Of a stretch of DNA of 64,000 bases, positions 18,386 through 27,907 are shown in pieces. The notes under the pieces are model-generated. The model ran no database searches. It was not told the origin of the DNA and saw nothing but the letters and a program-made list of their open reading frames with translations. Both the position numbers and the translations under genes were made by a program. Positions within the stretch are counted from its first letter, which is position 1. Every line of letters starts with the position of its first letter. This stretch comes from Thiothrix sp. (GTDB lineage: Bacteria; Pseudomonadota; Gammaproteobacteria; Thiotrichales; Thiotrichaceae): positions 80,261-144,260 of the forward strand of contig SSFA01000023.1 of NCBI GenBank assembly GCA_008015155.1. The letters are read 5' to 3'.

Positions 18386-20710
18386 ATGACCCAAACAGCC
18401 AATAACCTCGCTCAAGAATCTTGGGCGATTGCGGATTTATTACGCGGTGATTTTAAGCAAAGCCAATATGGGCGGATTATTTTGCCATTTTGCTTATTAC
18501 GGCGTTTGGAGTGTGTATTGGCAGACACTAAGCCCGCGGTGCTAGCCAAAGCTGAGGAATTGAAAAACTCACCCCTGCCGGATGAAACCAAAGAAAAATT
18601 TCTCTTAAAAGCAACCGGTGGCTTAGCTTTCTGTAATACCTCAAAAATGGATTTAGCTAAGCTAGGTGAGTCGGATATTAAAGCCAATTTGGAATCCTAC
18701 TTGCTGAGCTTTTCTAAAGAGGCGCGAGAGATTTTTGAGTATTTCAAATTCGCGGAATTTATTAGCGAGTTAAACAGCGCCAATCTGTTGTACAAGGTGG
18801 TGCAGAAAGTTAAAAGCATGGATTTAAGCCCCGCGGTGATTTCCAATCATGATATGGGTCTGGTGTTTGAAGAGCTGATTCGGCGCTTTGCAGAAAGTTC
18901 GAATGAAACGGCTGGGGAGCATTTTACCCCACGCGATATTGTGCGCTTAACTACCTCGCTGGTGTTGATGGAAGATGATGAAGCGCTCACCAAAGCCGGG
19001 GTGATTCGTACTATTTACGATCCCACCGCAGGCACGGGTGGCTTTTTATCAGCGGCTGAGGAATATGTGCGCGAACTCAATCAGCAAGCGCGGATTGTGG
19101 CTTTCGGGCAGGAACTCAATCCAGAAAGCTATGCGATTTGCAAAGCCGATATGCTGATTAAGGGGCAAGAAGTCGCGAATATAAAACTGGGCAATACGCT
19201 TTCCAATGACCATTTAGCCGCGCAAAAATTCGACTATATGCTCTCCAATCCGCCGTTTGGGGTGGACTGGAAAAAGATCGAAGGCGCTATTAAAGACGAA
19301 CATACGCTCAAAGGTCATGCAGGGCGTTTTGGCGCGGGTTTGCCACGGGTGTCGGATGGTTCTTTGCTATTTTTGCTGCATTTAATTAGCAAAATGCGCG
19401 ATGTATTAGACGGCGGTTCGCGGATTGGGATTATCTTAAATGGCTCGCCGCTGTTTACCGGAGGCGCGGGGTCGGGTGAATCAGAAATTCGCCGCTATAT
19501 CTTGGAAGCCGATTTATTAGAAGCGATTATCGCCCTGCCCACTGATATGTTTTACAACACCGGCATTGCGACTTATGTGTGGATTTTGTCGAATAAAAAA
19601 GCGGCTGAGCGCAAAGGCTTGGTGCAATTGATTAATGGCGTGAATCTATGCGGCAAAATGCGCAAGTCCTTGGGCAGCAAGCGCAACCTAATGGATGAAG
19701 AGGATATTCGCACCATTACACGTTGCTTTGGCGAGTTTGAGGTGGTGGATGCGCGGGAATTGGATAAACCTGCCGAGGTGAAAAGCAATCGGGGTCGCCA
19801 AGCCAGCACGCCTAAAACCGAAAGCGCCAAAACCTTTGCCAGCAAGATTTTCCCCACCCATGCCTTTGGCTATCGACGCATTACCATTGAACGCCCCTTG
19901 CGTTTGTCCTATCAGTTTAGCGACGAGCGCTTGGCTAGCTTGCGCTTTGAAGCGGGTGCTTTGAATGCGGTAATGCAATGGATTTACCAAGAATATGGCG
20001 CGGCCTATTGGTCGGATAGCATTGATGATGCGGATTATGGTTATTTAGAGGAATACGAAACTGAAATTCGCGCTTATGTGAAACAGGCATTTAGCGAGCT
20101 GAAAGAAAAGCAGCTTAAGGATTTATTCGACCGTGATACTTGGTTGAAACAGCGTGATTTATTACTGGCGGCGCGGCAATTGCAAACGGTGATTGGCACA
20201 GCACAACAGAATGATTTCAATGGCTTTGAGGAGGTGTTGAAACAGGCGTGTAAAGCCACTCAGGTGAGTTTGGATGCTAAGCAGAAAAAGCAGTTAAGCG
20301 ATGCGGTGTCGTGGAAAAATCCTGAGGCGGCGAAGGTGATTAAGAAGGCGCATAAAGCCGCCGCGAATCCGCTGTATGGTTTATTTGCGGTGGGCGATGC
20401 GGCGCTGGAATATCAGGCGGATGGCGATTTGCGGGATAATGAAAATGTGCCGCTTGACCCGTCGCGCTCGGTTACGGAGTCGGTTGAGGCGTATTTTGTC
20501 AAGGAAGTGCAACCGCATGTGGCGGAAGCGTGGATCGATGGCAGCAAACGCGATGAGAAGGATGGGGAGTTGGGGATAGTGGGCTATGAGATTCCGTTTA
20601 ATCGGCATTTTTATGTGTATCAAGCGCCACGGGATTTAGCGGCGATTGATGCGGATTTGGATGCGGTGAGTGCGGAGATTATGGACTTGTTGCGGGAGGT
20701 GCATTCGTAA
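18386..20710 (+). CDS. hsdM: Type I restriction-modification system, DNA methyltransferase subunit
   Basis: A 774-residue N6-adenine methyltransferase. An N-terminal HsdM helical domain ([27 protein letters not shown]) precedes [15 protein letters not shown], then the AdoMet-binding motif DPTAGTGGF from Asp212 and the catalytic NPPFG from Asn288. It is longer than the usual 500-550 residues because of a C-terminal extension past about residue 480, containing coiled, Lys-rich helices and ending in DLREVHS-like helical sequence; such long HsdM proteins are known. Its stop overlaps the hsdS start (TAATG). With HsdS it would methylate the host recognition site, and with HsdR it forms the nuclease. 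Confidence 0.93.
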   Translation: MTQTANNLAQESWAIADLLRGDFKQSQYGRIILPFCLLRRLECVLADTKPAVLAKAEELKNSPLPDETKEKFLLKATGGLAFCNTSKMDLAKLGESDIKANLESYLLSFSKEAREIFEYFKFAEFISELNSANLLYKVVQKVKSMDLSPAVISNHDMGLVFEELIRRFAESSNETAGEHFTPRDIVRLTTSLVLMEDDEALTKAGVIRTIYDPTAGTGGFLSAAEEYVRELNQQARIVAFGQELNPESYAICKADMLIKGQEVANIKLGNTLSNDHLAAQKFDYMLSNPPFGVDWKKIEGAIKDEHTLKGHAGRFGAGLPRVSDGSLLFLLHLISKMRDVLDGGSRIGIILNGSPLFTGGAGSGESEIRRYILEADLLEAIIALPTDMFYNTGIATYVWILSNKKAAERKGLVQLINGVNLCGKMRKSLGSKRNLMDEEDIRTITRCFGEFEVVDARELDKPAEVKSNRGRQASTPKTESAKTFASKIFPTHAFGYRRITIERPLRLSYQFSDERLASLRFEAGALNAVMQWIYQEYGAAYWSDSIDDADYGYLEEYETEIRAYVKQAFSELKEKQLKDLFDRDTWLKQRDLLLAARQLQTVIGTAQQNDFNGFEEVLKQACKATQVSLDAKQKKQLSDAVSWKNPEAAKVIKKAHKAAANPLYGLFAVGDAALEYQADGDLRDNENVPLDPSRSVTESVEAYFVKEVQPHVAEAWIDGSKRDEKDGELGIVGYEIPFNRHFYVYQAPRDLAAIDADLDAVSAEIMDLLREVHS

Positions 20711-22056
20711 TGGCGGCGAAGTATCGAGCGTATGCTGAGTATAAGGATTCGGGGGTGGAGTGGTTGGGGGCGATTCCGGCGCATTGGGAAGTTAAACGCT
20801 TAAAACACATTTCTCCCAAAATTGGTGTAGGTTTAGTCATTAACCCATCTACATATACAAAAGAAGAAGGTAATTACTTCATATTTGGCAGTGAAGTGAA
20901 AGAATTTGGATTTGACTTATCTCATTCCCGACGCATCACACAAAAAGATAGCGATCAATTATTTCAATCTCGCTTGAGCCATTTAGACTTGGTTTCTGTA
21001 AGAGTTGGGAATCCCGGACTAACTGCTGTAGTTACTAAAGAGCTAGAAGGAGCAAACTGTGCATCCATAATGATAATAAGAAAGGGAAATTTTAACTCTT
21101 ATTGGCTTTGTGCTGCCATGAATAGTTCAGTGGGACGAAGGCAAGTTGAGGCATGTGCATATGGAGCAGCACAAAAACAGTTTAATATTTCTGATGCTAT
21201 AGACTTCATTTTTCCTACACCTTGTAATTCAGAAGCTGAGCAAATCGCCAATTTCCTCGACCACGAAACTGCTAAAATCGACGTTTTAATTGAAAAGCAG
21301 CAGCAATTAATCGCGCTTTTAAAAGAAAAACGCCAAGCCGTGATTAGCCATGCCGTCACTAAAGGCTTGAATCCGAATGTGAAAATGAAGGATTCGGGTG
21401 TGGAGTGGTTGGGGGATGTGCCGGAACATTGGAAAGTAGCTCAATTAAAATTTAACACTTTAGAAATGCAAACTGGCCCATTCGGAAGCCAACTTCATGC
21501 AGAAGATTATATTGAAAATGGCACACCACTCATTAACCCAGCGCACATGAGTGAAGGAAAAATAATTCCTGATTTAAAGGTTACTGTTGATAAATTAACT
21601 TGCATTAGATTAGATCGCCATCAATTAAAAATTGGTGACCTGATCTTAGCGCGACGTGGAGAATTAGGTCGCTGCGCTGTTATAAGAAAAGAACATGAAG
21701 GATGGCTTTGTGGAACAGGTAGCTTAAAGGCAACCCTAAATAAAAAACTACTACCCGACTACGCTTATTTATTAATTACTTCAGAGGGTGTGATAGCTGA
21801 ATTAGCTTTGGAATCTAAAGGCTCAACTATGGATAATTTGAATACTGAAACACTTGGAAGAATCCGTGTTCCCATACCACCTATAAAAGAGCAAGAAGAT
21901 ATTCTCAGTTATGTGGAAATAATTGCAGACAAATTCAAATTACTTGTAGAAAAAACCCAACAACAAATCGAACTCCTCCAAGAACGCCGAACCGCTCTCA
22001 TCTCCGCCGCCGTTACTGGCAAAATCGACGTGCGCGACTGGCAAGCCAACACTTAA
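20710..22056 (+). CDS. hsdS: Type I restriction-modification system, specificity subunit
   Basis: A 448-residue HsdS with two target-recognition domains in the standard tandem plan. Each half starts with the same motif (DSGVEWLGAIPAHWEVKRLK near residue 12; DSGVEWLGDVPEHWKVAQLK near residue 225) and ends in a conserved helix (FLDHETAKIDVLIEKQQQLI near residue 187; LLQERRTALISAAVTGKIDV at the end). These helices set the spacing of a bipartite target. The recognition domains are visibly more AT-rich than the conserved repeats, typical of domain exchange. The recognition sequence cannot be predicted by eye. The stop codon sits on the edge of an inverted-repeat element. Confidence 0.93.
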   Translation: MAAKYRAYAEYKDSGVEWLGAIPAHWEVKRLKHISPKIGVGLVINPSTYTKEEGNYFIFGSEVKEFGFDLSHSRRITQKDSDQLFQSRLSHLDLVSVRVGNPGLTAVVTKELEGANCASIMIIRKGNFNSYWLCAAMNSSVGRRQVEACAYGAAQKQFNISDAIDFIFPTPCNSEAEQIANFLDHETAKIDVLIEKQQQLIALLKEKRQAVISHAVTKGLNPNVKMKDSGVEWLGDVPEHWKVAQLKFNTLEMQTGPFGSQLHAEDYIENGTPLINPAHMSEGKIIPDLKVTVDKLTCIRLDRHQLKIGDLILARRGELGRCAVIRKEHEGWLCGTGSLKATLNKKLLPDYAYLLITSEGVIAELALESKGSTMDNLNTETLGRIRVPIPPIKEQEDILSYVEIIADKFKLLVEKTQQQIELLQERRTALISAAVTGKIDVRDWQANT

Positions 22057-22145
22057 CCCCTCCCAACCTCCCCTTATCAAGGGAGGAGTCAAGAGAAACT
22101 CCCTCTTACCCCCTTCCTTGACAAGGGAAGGGCTGGGGATGGGTT
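22055..22145. repeat. MITE-like element with imperfect inverted ends and internal palindromes
   Basis: About 91 bases begin AACCCCTCCCAACCTCCCC and end in the near reverse complement (GGGCTGGGGATGGGTT). They contain two internal palindromes, CTCCCCTTATCAAGGGAG and CCTTCCTTGACAAGGGAAGG. This nested inverted-repeat plan resembles non-autonomous transposon relics or REP-like elements. It starts at the last bases of the hsdS stop codon and ends just before the nuclease/transposase-like fragment. Confidence 0.6.
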
Positions 22146-22155
22146 ATATTATAAC

Positions 22156-22557
22156 GTGCTCAGATACTTGCTATACGAACTCACGGGTGATGACGAACAA
22201 CGGTTTCGTAATTATTATCAAATGCTCGAAACCCTAGCCGAAAATCGCGATTTGCAAGCCAATTTAGCGGAGGCCAAAGATATGCTCACTCAAGTTGATG
22301 TCACACGTTTTTCAACCTACCGCTGGGGCTTGGAAGCAGGCATTAAACAGATGGAAGCGGTGGTTGAAGAAAAAGATAAAGCCATAGATCAAGCACTGCG
22401 TGAAAAAGAGGAAACCTTACATCGCTTGCAACAAGGCGTTAAACAATTGTTGATGATGAACACCCTGACGCATCAACAAATCGCCGATGTCTTCCAATTA
22501 AGTTTGGAAGAAGTCGCTGCTATTGCGCGTCAACCTCCACAAGATACTCAGCATTAA
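22156..22557 (+). CDS. C-terminal part of a Rpn/PD-(D/E)XK transposase-like protein (probably truncated)
   Basis: A 133-residue frame from a GTG with no evident ribosome site. It begins LRYLLYELTGDDEQRFRNYYQMLETLAENRDLQANLAEAKDML and continues through TRFSTYRWGLEAGIKQMEAVVEEKDKAID, a helical charged pattern like the C-termini of Rpn/PD-(D/E)XK transposase-like proteins, whose nuclease domain would precede it. That domain is absent; the repeat element occupies the place where it should be. The C-terminus (LTHQQIADVFQLSLEEVAAIAR) looks like a small helix-turn-helix. It sits between hsdS and hsdR and is probably a remnant, although expression as a short protein cannot be excluded. Confidence 0.5.
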   Translation: MLRYLLYELTGDDEQRFRNYYQMLETLAENRDLQANLAEAKDMLTQVDVTRFSTYRWGLEAGIKQMEAVVEEKDKAIDQALREKEETLHRLQQGVKQLLMMNTLTHQQIADVFQLSLEEVAAIARQPPQDTQH

Positions 22558-22657
22558 TAAAAATACCAAAGCCGTTCAGCAGCTAATTGGACGTGACAAT
22601 AAAGCCTTAATAGGCCAAACTTTCGGGCATCTTTAAAACGACTTAAGTGTTTTAGTT

Positions 22658-25600
22658 ATGTCCGACCCCGCTGCTGAACGCCAATTTCAAAATGACATTA
22701 TTCAAGCCTTTATTAAAAACGGTTGGTTACTCGGCAAAGCTGAACACTACCATCGCGAATTAGCGCTTTATCCTGAAGATTTAATGGGCTTTGTAAAAGA
22801 TACCCAAGAAGCTCAATGGCAGCGCTTTTGTGCGATTCATCCTGAAAATACTGAGCAAAAATTTCTGGAATTAGTCGGCAAGCAATTAAATAAAGTCGAC
22901 CCGGATGCCAGTGATCAAGTGGCGCGTACGTTTGGCACTTTAGGGGTGTTGCGCCATGAATTACGTGACCGCAATGCACGTTTTAGCTTATGCCAATTTA
23001 AACCCGATCATGATCTTAATCCCGATACTTTAGCGCGTTATCAAAAAAACCGCCTGCGCATTGTGCCCGAGCTAGTGTATAGCCCGTGGGCCAGTGTGAA
23101 GGAACTCGCTGAAACAGGATTAAAAGCCAAAGCATGGCGGATTGATTTAGTGCTATTTGTGAATGGTATTCCGGTCGCGACTTTAGAATTAAAATCCGAA
23201 TTCAAGCAAGCCGTGCAGAATGCAATTAAGCAATATAAAACCACACGGTTAAGCCTAGACCCCGCTACCAAAAAGCCAGAACCCTTGCTGACCTTTAAAC
23301 GCGGTGCTTTAGTACATTTCGCAGTGAGCCAATATGAAGTCTATATGACCACGCGCTTGGAAGGGGCAAAAACTTTTTTCTTACCCTTCAATAAAGGTAC
23401 AAAGGATGGTGGTGCAGGCAATGAAGTACCTGAGAATATTCAGGAATACGCTACCGCTTATTTATGGAATGAAGTATTAAAGCCGGATCATTTATTGCGG
23501 ATTTTAGCGCGGTTTGTGCATTTACAGATTGACGAAAAAGAAGATTGGCAAGGGCGCAAAACTAAAAAAGAAAGCCTGATTTTTCCGCGTTATCATCAAT
23601 GGGAGGTGGTGAATAAACTGATTCACGCCGCAAAAACCGAAGGTGCGGGGCAGAAATATTTAATTCAACATAGTGCAGGCTCGGGTAAATCCAACTCCAT
23701 TGCTTGGGTCGCGCATCAATTATCTGCTTTACATACGGCCCAAGGCGATAAGCAATTTCATTCGGTGATTGTGGTCACCGATCGCACTGTATTGGATGCG
23801 CAATTACAGGATACGATTTATCAATTTGAACACACGGATGGCGTGGTTGGGCGGATTAATAATAAAGAAGGCGATGGCTCCAAATCGGAAAAACTCGCCG
23901 AAGCTTTAGAGCGTTCGCAGCCCATTATTATTGTCACCATTCAAACCTTTCCGCATGTGTTAAAAGCGATTGAAAATAGTGTCAGTTTAAAAGAACGCCG
24001 CTATGCGATTATTGCTGATGAAGCGCACTCCTCACAAACCGGTGCAACGGCTCGCCAACTTAAAGCCGTCTTACAGTTGGAAGCCAGCGAAGAAGAACCT
24101 GAGCTAAGTAGCGATGAAATCCTAACGGCTACGGTAGCGAGTCGACGCCATTCGACGAATTTAAGTTATTTCGCTTTTACCGCTACACCTAAACCCAAAA
24201 CTTTGGAGCTATTCGGGCGTTTACCGAATCCGGCTTTAGTGGCTTCAGCCAGCAATAAGCCTGAGCCTTATCACGTCTACTCGATGCGCCAAGCGATTGA
24301 GGAAGGCTTTATTTTGGATGTATTGAAAAACTACACTAATTATAAAGTCGCTTATCAACTCGCTTTAAAACTGCAACAAGCCGATCAAGAGGTAGACAGT
24401 AAACGCGCTAAGGTAAAACTCAATCAATGGGTGCGCTTACACGATTACAATATCGCGCAAAAGGTGCAGATTATTGTTGAGCATTTCCGCGAGCATGTCA
24501 TGGGTTTACTGGATGGGCAAGCCAAAGCCATGCTGGTCACCAGTTCGCGCAAAGAAGCGGTGCGCTACAAACAAGCCTTTGATCAATACATTCAGACACA
24601 GGGCTATGACCGGCTCCATGCAATGGTGGCCTTTTCGGGCGAAGTCGAGTTTTCAAGCCAAGACCCCAATTGTGCTGACTTGCTGGGCATTAAATTCACC
24701 GAAACCAGTATGAATCCCCATCTCAAAGGTCGCGATCTACGTAGAGCTTTTGATTCAGATGATTATCAAGTGATGATCGTAGCGAATAAATTTCAGACTG
24801 GCTTTGATCAACCTAAACTCTGCGCTATGTATGTGGATAAGAAACTAGGTGGTGTGGAATGTGTGCAAACCCTATCGCGCCTCAATCGCACCTATCCCAG
24901 TAAAGCGGAAACGGGCACTTTCGTATTGGATTTCTTTAATGAGCCAGCGGATATTTTAGAAGCCTTTCAGCCTTATTATCAAACTGCAGAACTCGCGGAC
25001 GTGTCTGACCCGAATCTGATTTTTCAATTATTGGATAAATTACGCGCGGCTGGGATTTTTACATGGGCAGAAGTGGAACAATTTTGTAGTGCCTTTTACC
25101 AAAAGAATAAATCTAGCCAAGCACTAGCCAATAGTTGTAAACCGGCGGTAGAACGCTGGCAAAAACGCTATCAATCTGCCATCGAAGCGCTTAAACACGC
25201 TAAACAAATTCTGGAGCTTAGCAAAAAAACCGGCGATGCGGTGTTGATTGCCAATGCAGAAAACAGTTTAAAAGACTGCCAGAAAGAGAAAGATAGGCTG
25301 GAACTGTTTAAGAAAGATTTAGGCTCATTCACGCGCTTTTATGAATTTATGTCACAAATTGTCGATTACGATGATCTTGAGCTAGAAAAGCTCAACCTTT
25401 ATGCGCGTCACTTGCGCCCGTTGCTACGAGAAACGGTATTAGCTGAGGATGAAATTGACCTCGACCAAGTGATCTTAAGTCATTATCGGGTTGCCAAAAT
25501 CCGCCAGCAGGACTTGCAGCTCAAAGACGAACAAGGCGAATATCAATTAAAACCTACCGATGGATTAGGTAGTGGCAAGGCGCGTGACCAGCAAGAGGAA

Positions 25601-25927
25601 TGGCTCTCGCAAATAATTCAACGCTTAAATGAATTATTTGATATGGAGGGCTTAAACAATCAAGATACTGTCAATTACGCTTATACCATCTGCGATAAAT
25701 TGAGCGAAAATGAAAGTGTTATGTTGCAAATCGCTAATAACACACCCGAGCAAGCGCTATTGGGCGACTTCGCTAAAGCCTTGGAAGATGCGGTAATGGA
25801 TAGCTCAGCCGCTCATCAAAATCAAATGATGCAACTCTTGAGTGATCCCAGCAAACTGCAAACTTATGGACGTTTGCTGTTTGATTTACTATTGCGTCAA
25901 GCCGCTAAGAGCCACTCCCTACCCTAA
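22658..25927 (+). CDS. hsdR: Type I restriction-modification system, endonuclease/translocase subunit
   Basis: A 1089-residue HsdR. The N-terminal nuclease domain shows Asp163 (RIDLVLFVNG) and Glu177-Leu-Lys179 (ATLELKSE), a PD-(D/E)xK-type site. The motor follows: Walker A HSAGSGKSNS starting near residue 338, DEAH box at 454-457 (IADEAHSS), YFAFTATPKPKTLELFG, and a second RecA domain with VANKFQTGFDQPKL and LSRLNRTYPSK. A helical C-terminus probably binds the methylase core. No frame break is visible, so the system looks potentially functional. It is 601 bases from hsdS, with the repeat and remnant between, so it may need its own promoter. No clear ribosome site precedes the ATG. Confidence 0.94.
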   Translation: MSDPAAERQFQNDIIQAFIKNGWLLGKAEHYHRELALYPEDLMGFVKDTQEAQWQRFCAIHPENTEQKFLELVGKQLNKVDPDASDQVARTFGTLGVLRHELRDRNARFSLCQFKPDHDLNPDTLARYQKNRLRIVPELVYSPWASVKELAETGLKAKAWRIDLVLFVNGIPVATLELKSEFKQAVQNAIKQYKTTRLSLDPATKKPEPLLTFKRGALVHFAVSQYEVYMTTRLEGAKTFFLPFNKGTKDGGAGNEVPENIQEYATAYLWNEVLKPDHLLRILARFVHLQIDEKEDWQGRKTKKESLIFPRYHQWEVVNKLIHAAKTEGAGQKYLIQHSAGSGKSNSIAWVAHQLSALHTAQGDKQFHSVIVVTDRTVLDAQLQDTIYQFEHTDGVVGRINNKEGDGSKSEKLAEALERSQPIIIVTIQTFPHVLKAIENSVSLKERRYAIIADEAHSSQTGATARQLKAVLQLEASEEEPELSSDEILTATVASRRHSTNLSYFAFTATPKPKTLELFGRLPNPALVASASNKPEPYHVYSMRQAIEEGFILDVLKNYTNYKVAYQLALKLQQADQEVDSKRAKVKLNQWVRLHDYNIAQKVQIIVEHFREHVMGLLDGQAKAMLVTSSRKEAVRYKQAFDQYIQTQGYDRLHAMVAFSGEVEFSSQDPNCADLLGIKFTETSMNPHLKGRDLRRAFDSDDYQVMIVANKFQTGFDQPKLCAMYVDKKLGGVECVQTLSRLNRTYPSKAETGTFVLDFFNEPADILEAFQPYYQTAELADVSDPNLIFQLLDKLRAAGIFTWAEVEQFCSAFYQKNKSSQALANSCKPAVERWQKRYQSAIEALKHAKQILELSKKTGDAVLIANAENSLKDCQKEKDRLELFKKDLGSFTRFYEFMSQIVDYDDLELEKLNLYARHLRPLLRETVLAEDEIDLDQVILSHYRVAKIRQQDLQLKDEQGEYQLKPTDGLGSGKARDQQEEWLSQIIQRLNELFDMEGLNNQDTVNYAYTICDKLSENESVMLQIANNTPEQALLGDFAKALEDAVMDSSAAHQNQMMQLLSDPSKLQTYGRLLFDLLLRQAAKSHSLP

Positions 25928-25952
25928 GTATTTAGCACCTCATCACAGACCT

Positions 25953-26108
25953 ATGGCTGATCTAGTTCTCATCCTAATTGCCTTTTTTACTTCCAGCCTA
26001 ACTGCCATTTTTGGCTTAGGAGGCGGTAGGAGCCTGATTGCCTTCATGCCGCTATTCCTACCCGCCCCCCGCGCCATATCAAACGATGCTTGGGCAGCAT
26101 GCATCTGA
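25953..26108 (+). pseudogene. Truncated sulfite exporter TauE/SafE-type permease fragment
   Basis: A 51-residue frame starting MADLVLILIAFFTSSLTAIFGLGGG, the first membrane helix and glycine-rich turn of TSUP (TauE/SafE) transporters, which normally have about 250 residues and eight helices. After SLIAFMPLFLPAPRAIS the similarity ends and a stop follows. No continuation is seen in the next 50 bases. I read it as a deletion remnant at the edge of the restriction locus. Confidence 0.55.
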
Positions 26109-26160
26109 TGCATTAACCCATTAAACTGCTGTATGTTCTTAATAGCTCAGTGGAGAAACT

Positions 26161-26700
26161 ATGCAACCCGCTTTAATGATTATTGATATGCAAGCTGCAA
26201 TGCGTAGGCCCGAGGCTGGTGTGCGCAATAACCCGCAGGCTGAAACGAATATAAGTGCCTTACTGCTACACTGGCGTGCTTTAAAACAGCCTATTATTCA
26301 TATTCGTCATATCTCCCGCTCAGCCACTTCATTATTTGCTGCGGGGCAAGCAGGAGCAGCGTTTCAAGCTGCTTTTTTACCTTTACCAACTGAGGCGGTC
26401 TTTGAAAAAAATGTTCCCGATGTCTTTACTCACAGCAATCTTGAGCATTGGTTGCATGTACGAGGGATTTGCGACTTGGTTATTGTGGGTGTCAGTACGA
26501 ATAACTCGGTGGAATCGACCGCACGCAGCGCGGGGAATTTAGGTTTTAATACGCGAGTAGTAGCCGATGCCTGCTTTGCCTTCGAGCAAACGGATTATAA
26601 TGGCATTAAACGCAGTGCGGATGAGGTGCATGCCATGTCTTTAGCCAATTTGGCGGCGGACTATGCCAGCATTATTAAGACCCACGAGCTACTCAGCTAA
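26161..26700 (+). CDS. Isochorismatase-like hydrolase lacking the usual nucleophilic Cys
   Basis: A 179-residue isochorismatase-fold protein. Asp9 (LMIIDMQ) and Lys83 (VFEKNVPDVF) occupy two of the three catalytic positions. In the third, where cysteine hydrolases have Cys before V-x-x-TAR, this protein has Ser116 (GVSTNNSVESTARSAGNLGF). True isochorismatases also lack the Cys, and a branch with an NNS motif exists, so this need not mean inactivation. A ribosome site (GGAG) precedes the ATG. It is a single gene, convergent with the ATPase gene; the substrate is unknown. Confidence 0.8.
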   Translation: MQPALMIIDMQAAMRRPEAGVRNNPQAETNISALLLHWRALKQPIIHIRHISRSATSLFAAGQAGAAFQAAFLPLPTEAVFEKNVPDVFTHSNLEHWLHVRGICDLVIVGVSTNNSVESTARSAGNLGFNTRVVADACFAFEQTDYNGIKRSADEVHAMSLANLAADYASIIKTHELLS

Positions 26701-26716
26701 GCAACCCAGAACCTAA

Positions 26717-26735
26717 GCCAGACCTTGGCTCTGGC
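26717..26735. terminator. Short hairpin between convergent genes
   Basis: GCCAGA at 26717-26722 and TCTGGC at 26730-26735 form a six-pair stem with a seven-base loop, 16 bases past the isochorismatase-like stop and facing the convergent ATPase gene. There is no T-tract; this is a weak terminator candidate. Confidence 0.3.
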
Positions 26736-26795
26736 CGAATTTCACCTACTTCCAACTAGGCTTGGCTCCCACTTGCTGCATGCCTCTTTAAGCAT

Positions 26796-27875
26796 TTAGC
26801 GCACCCGCTCCCCCGACTCAGTAAACAAAAACGCCCGCACTGGATCAAAGGCAGTTTGTAGAATACTTTTCGCCGCAGTATCGCGATCATGTTTGGCTTC
26901 AATCACCAATTTTTCACCACCGCTATTCCGCGCATATACATACGAAGTGCCGCCTAAGTGTTCTGCCACATCCACCGTCACTTTTAAGGCAGTACTCGCA
27001 TCGCGATCAAAGTGTTCAGGGCGAATCCCAAGCTTGTAAGCTTTTCCAACGGGCATGGCGGTGGTTAAAGGCAAATCCACGCTAAGATTGTCTTGAGCAG
27101 GTAAGCGTACTGTGGTTTTGCCTATCGTTGACTCCAGCACTTCCGCTTGCAAGAAATTCATACTGGGCGAGCCAATGAAGCCTGCCACAAATAGATTATT
27201 CGGGTTATCGTAAAGCTCTAAGGGTGCGCCGACTTGTTCAATATGTCCTTTACGCAACACCACAATTTTATCCGCCAAAGTCATTGCTTCCACTTGGTCG
27301 TGGGTTACATAAATCATGGTTGCGCCCAAATCATTATGTAATTTGGCGATTTCAACGCGCATGGCCACGCGCAATTCAGCATCTAAATTAGAGAGCGGTT
27401 CGTCGAATAAAAAGACTTTAGGTTCGCGTACAATTGCCCGTCCAATCGCGACCCGCTGGCGTTGTCCACCGGAGAGTTGTTTGGGTTTACGATCAAGTAA
27501 AGGCTCAAGTTCAAGGATTTTGGCAGCTTTGGCGGTGCGTTGTTCGATTTCGGCTTTGGGGGTTCCGGTCATTTTTAAGCCAAAACCCATATTTTCGCGC
27601 ACGGTCATATGTGGATAGAGTGCATAGGTTTGGAAGACCATCGCGATACCGCGTTCGGCAGCTTCAGTTTGGGTGACATCTTGCCGATCAATGTGAATCG
27701 AGCCTGAGGTTACGGTTTCTAAGCCCGCAATCATGCGTAGTAAAGTGGATTTACCGCAGCCTGAAGGCCCGACGAAAACCACAAACTCACCACTATTAAT
27801 CTGTAAATTGACCCCATGAATCACGGTTAAGGGGCCAAAGCTTTTCACCACGTCTTTTAAGACTAAATCTGCCAT
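26796..27875 (-). CDS. ABC sugar transporter ATP-binding protein (UgpC/MsmK/MalK type)
   Basis: A 359-residue ATPase of the carbohydrate-uptake CUT1 group. Walker A is GPSGCGKST (residues about 37-45), the Q-loop is [14 protein letters not shown], the signature is [16 protein letters not shown], Walker B is [16 protein letters not shown], and the switch His is in [10 protein letters not shown]. The C-terminal 120 residues form the OB-fold regulatory domain ([11 protein letters not shown]). It lies 32 bases after the IclR gene on the same strand and is the only sugar-type ATPase in the window. It is therefore the likely motor for the divergent importer, and perhaps for the permease pair at 12051-13866, which has none. 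Confidence 0.93.
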   Translation of the reverse strand: MADLVLKDVVKSFGPLTVIHGVNLQINSGEFVVFVGPSGCGKSTLLRMIAGLETVTSGSIHIDRQDVTQTEAAERGIAMVFQTYALYPHMTVRENMGFGLKMTGTPKAEIEQRTAKAAKILELEPLLDRKPKQLSGGQRQRVAIGRAIVREPKVFLFDEPLSNLDAELRVAMRVEIAKLHNDLGATMIYVTHDQVEAMTLADKIVVLRKGHIEQVGAPLELYDNPNNLFVAGFIGSPSMNFLQAEVLESTIGKTTVRLPAQDNLSVDLPLTTAMPVGKAYKLGIRPEHFDRDASTALKVTVDVAEHLGGTSYVYARNSGGEKLVIEAKHDRDTAAKSILQTAFDPVRAFLFTESGERVR

Positions 27876-27907
27876 CCTCTCCTCCTGACACGCTATTGGC
27901 TGTGGTG

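Noticed and set aside
22055..22145. CRISPR-like repeat
   Set aside because: The palindromic units are not evenly spaced and there are no spacers; better described as a single inverted-repeat element. No CRISPR array was found in the window.
25842..25952. N-terminal part of an 88-residue frame overlapping the end of hsdR
   Set aside because: It is out of frame with hsdR and has no recognisable sequence; only the part from 25953 resembles a permease.
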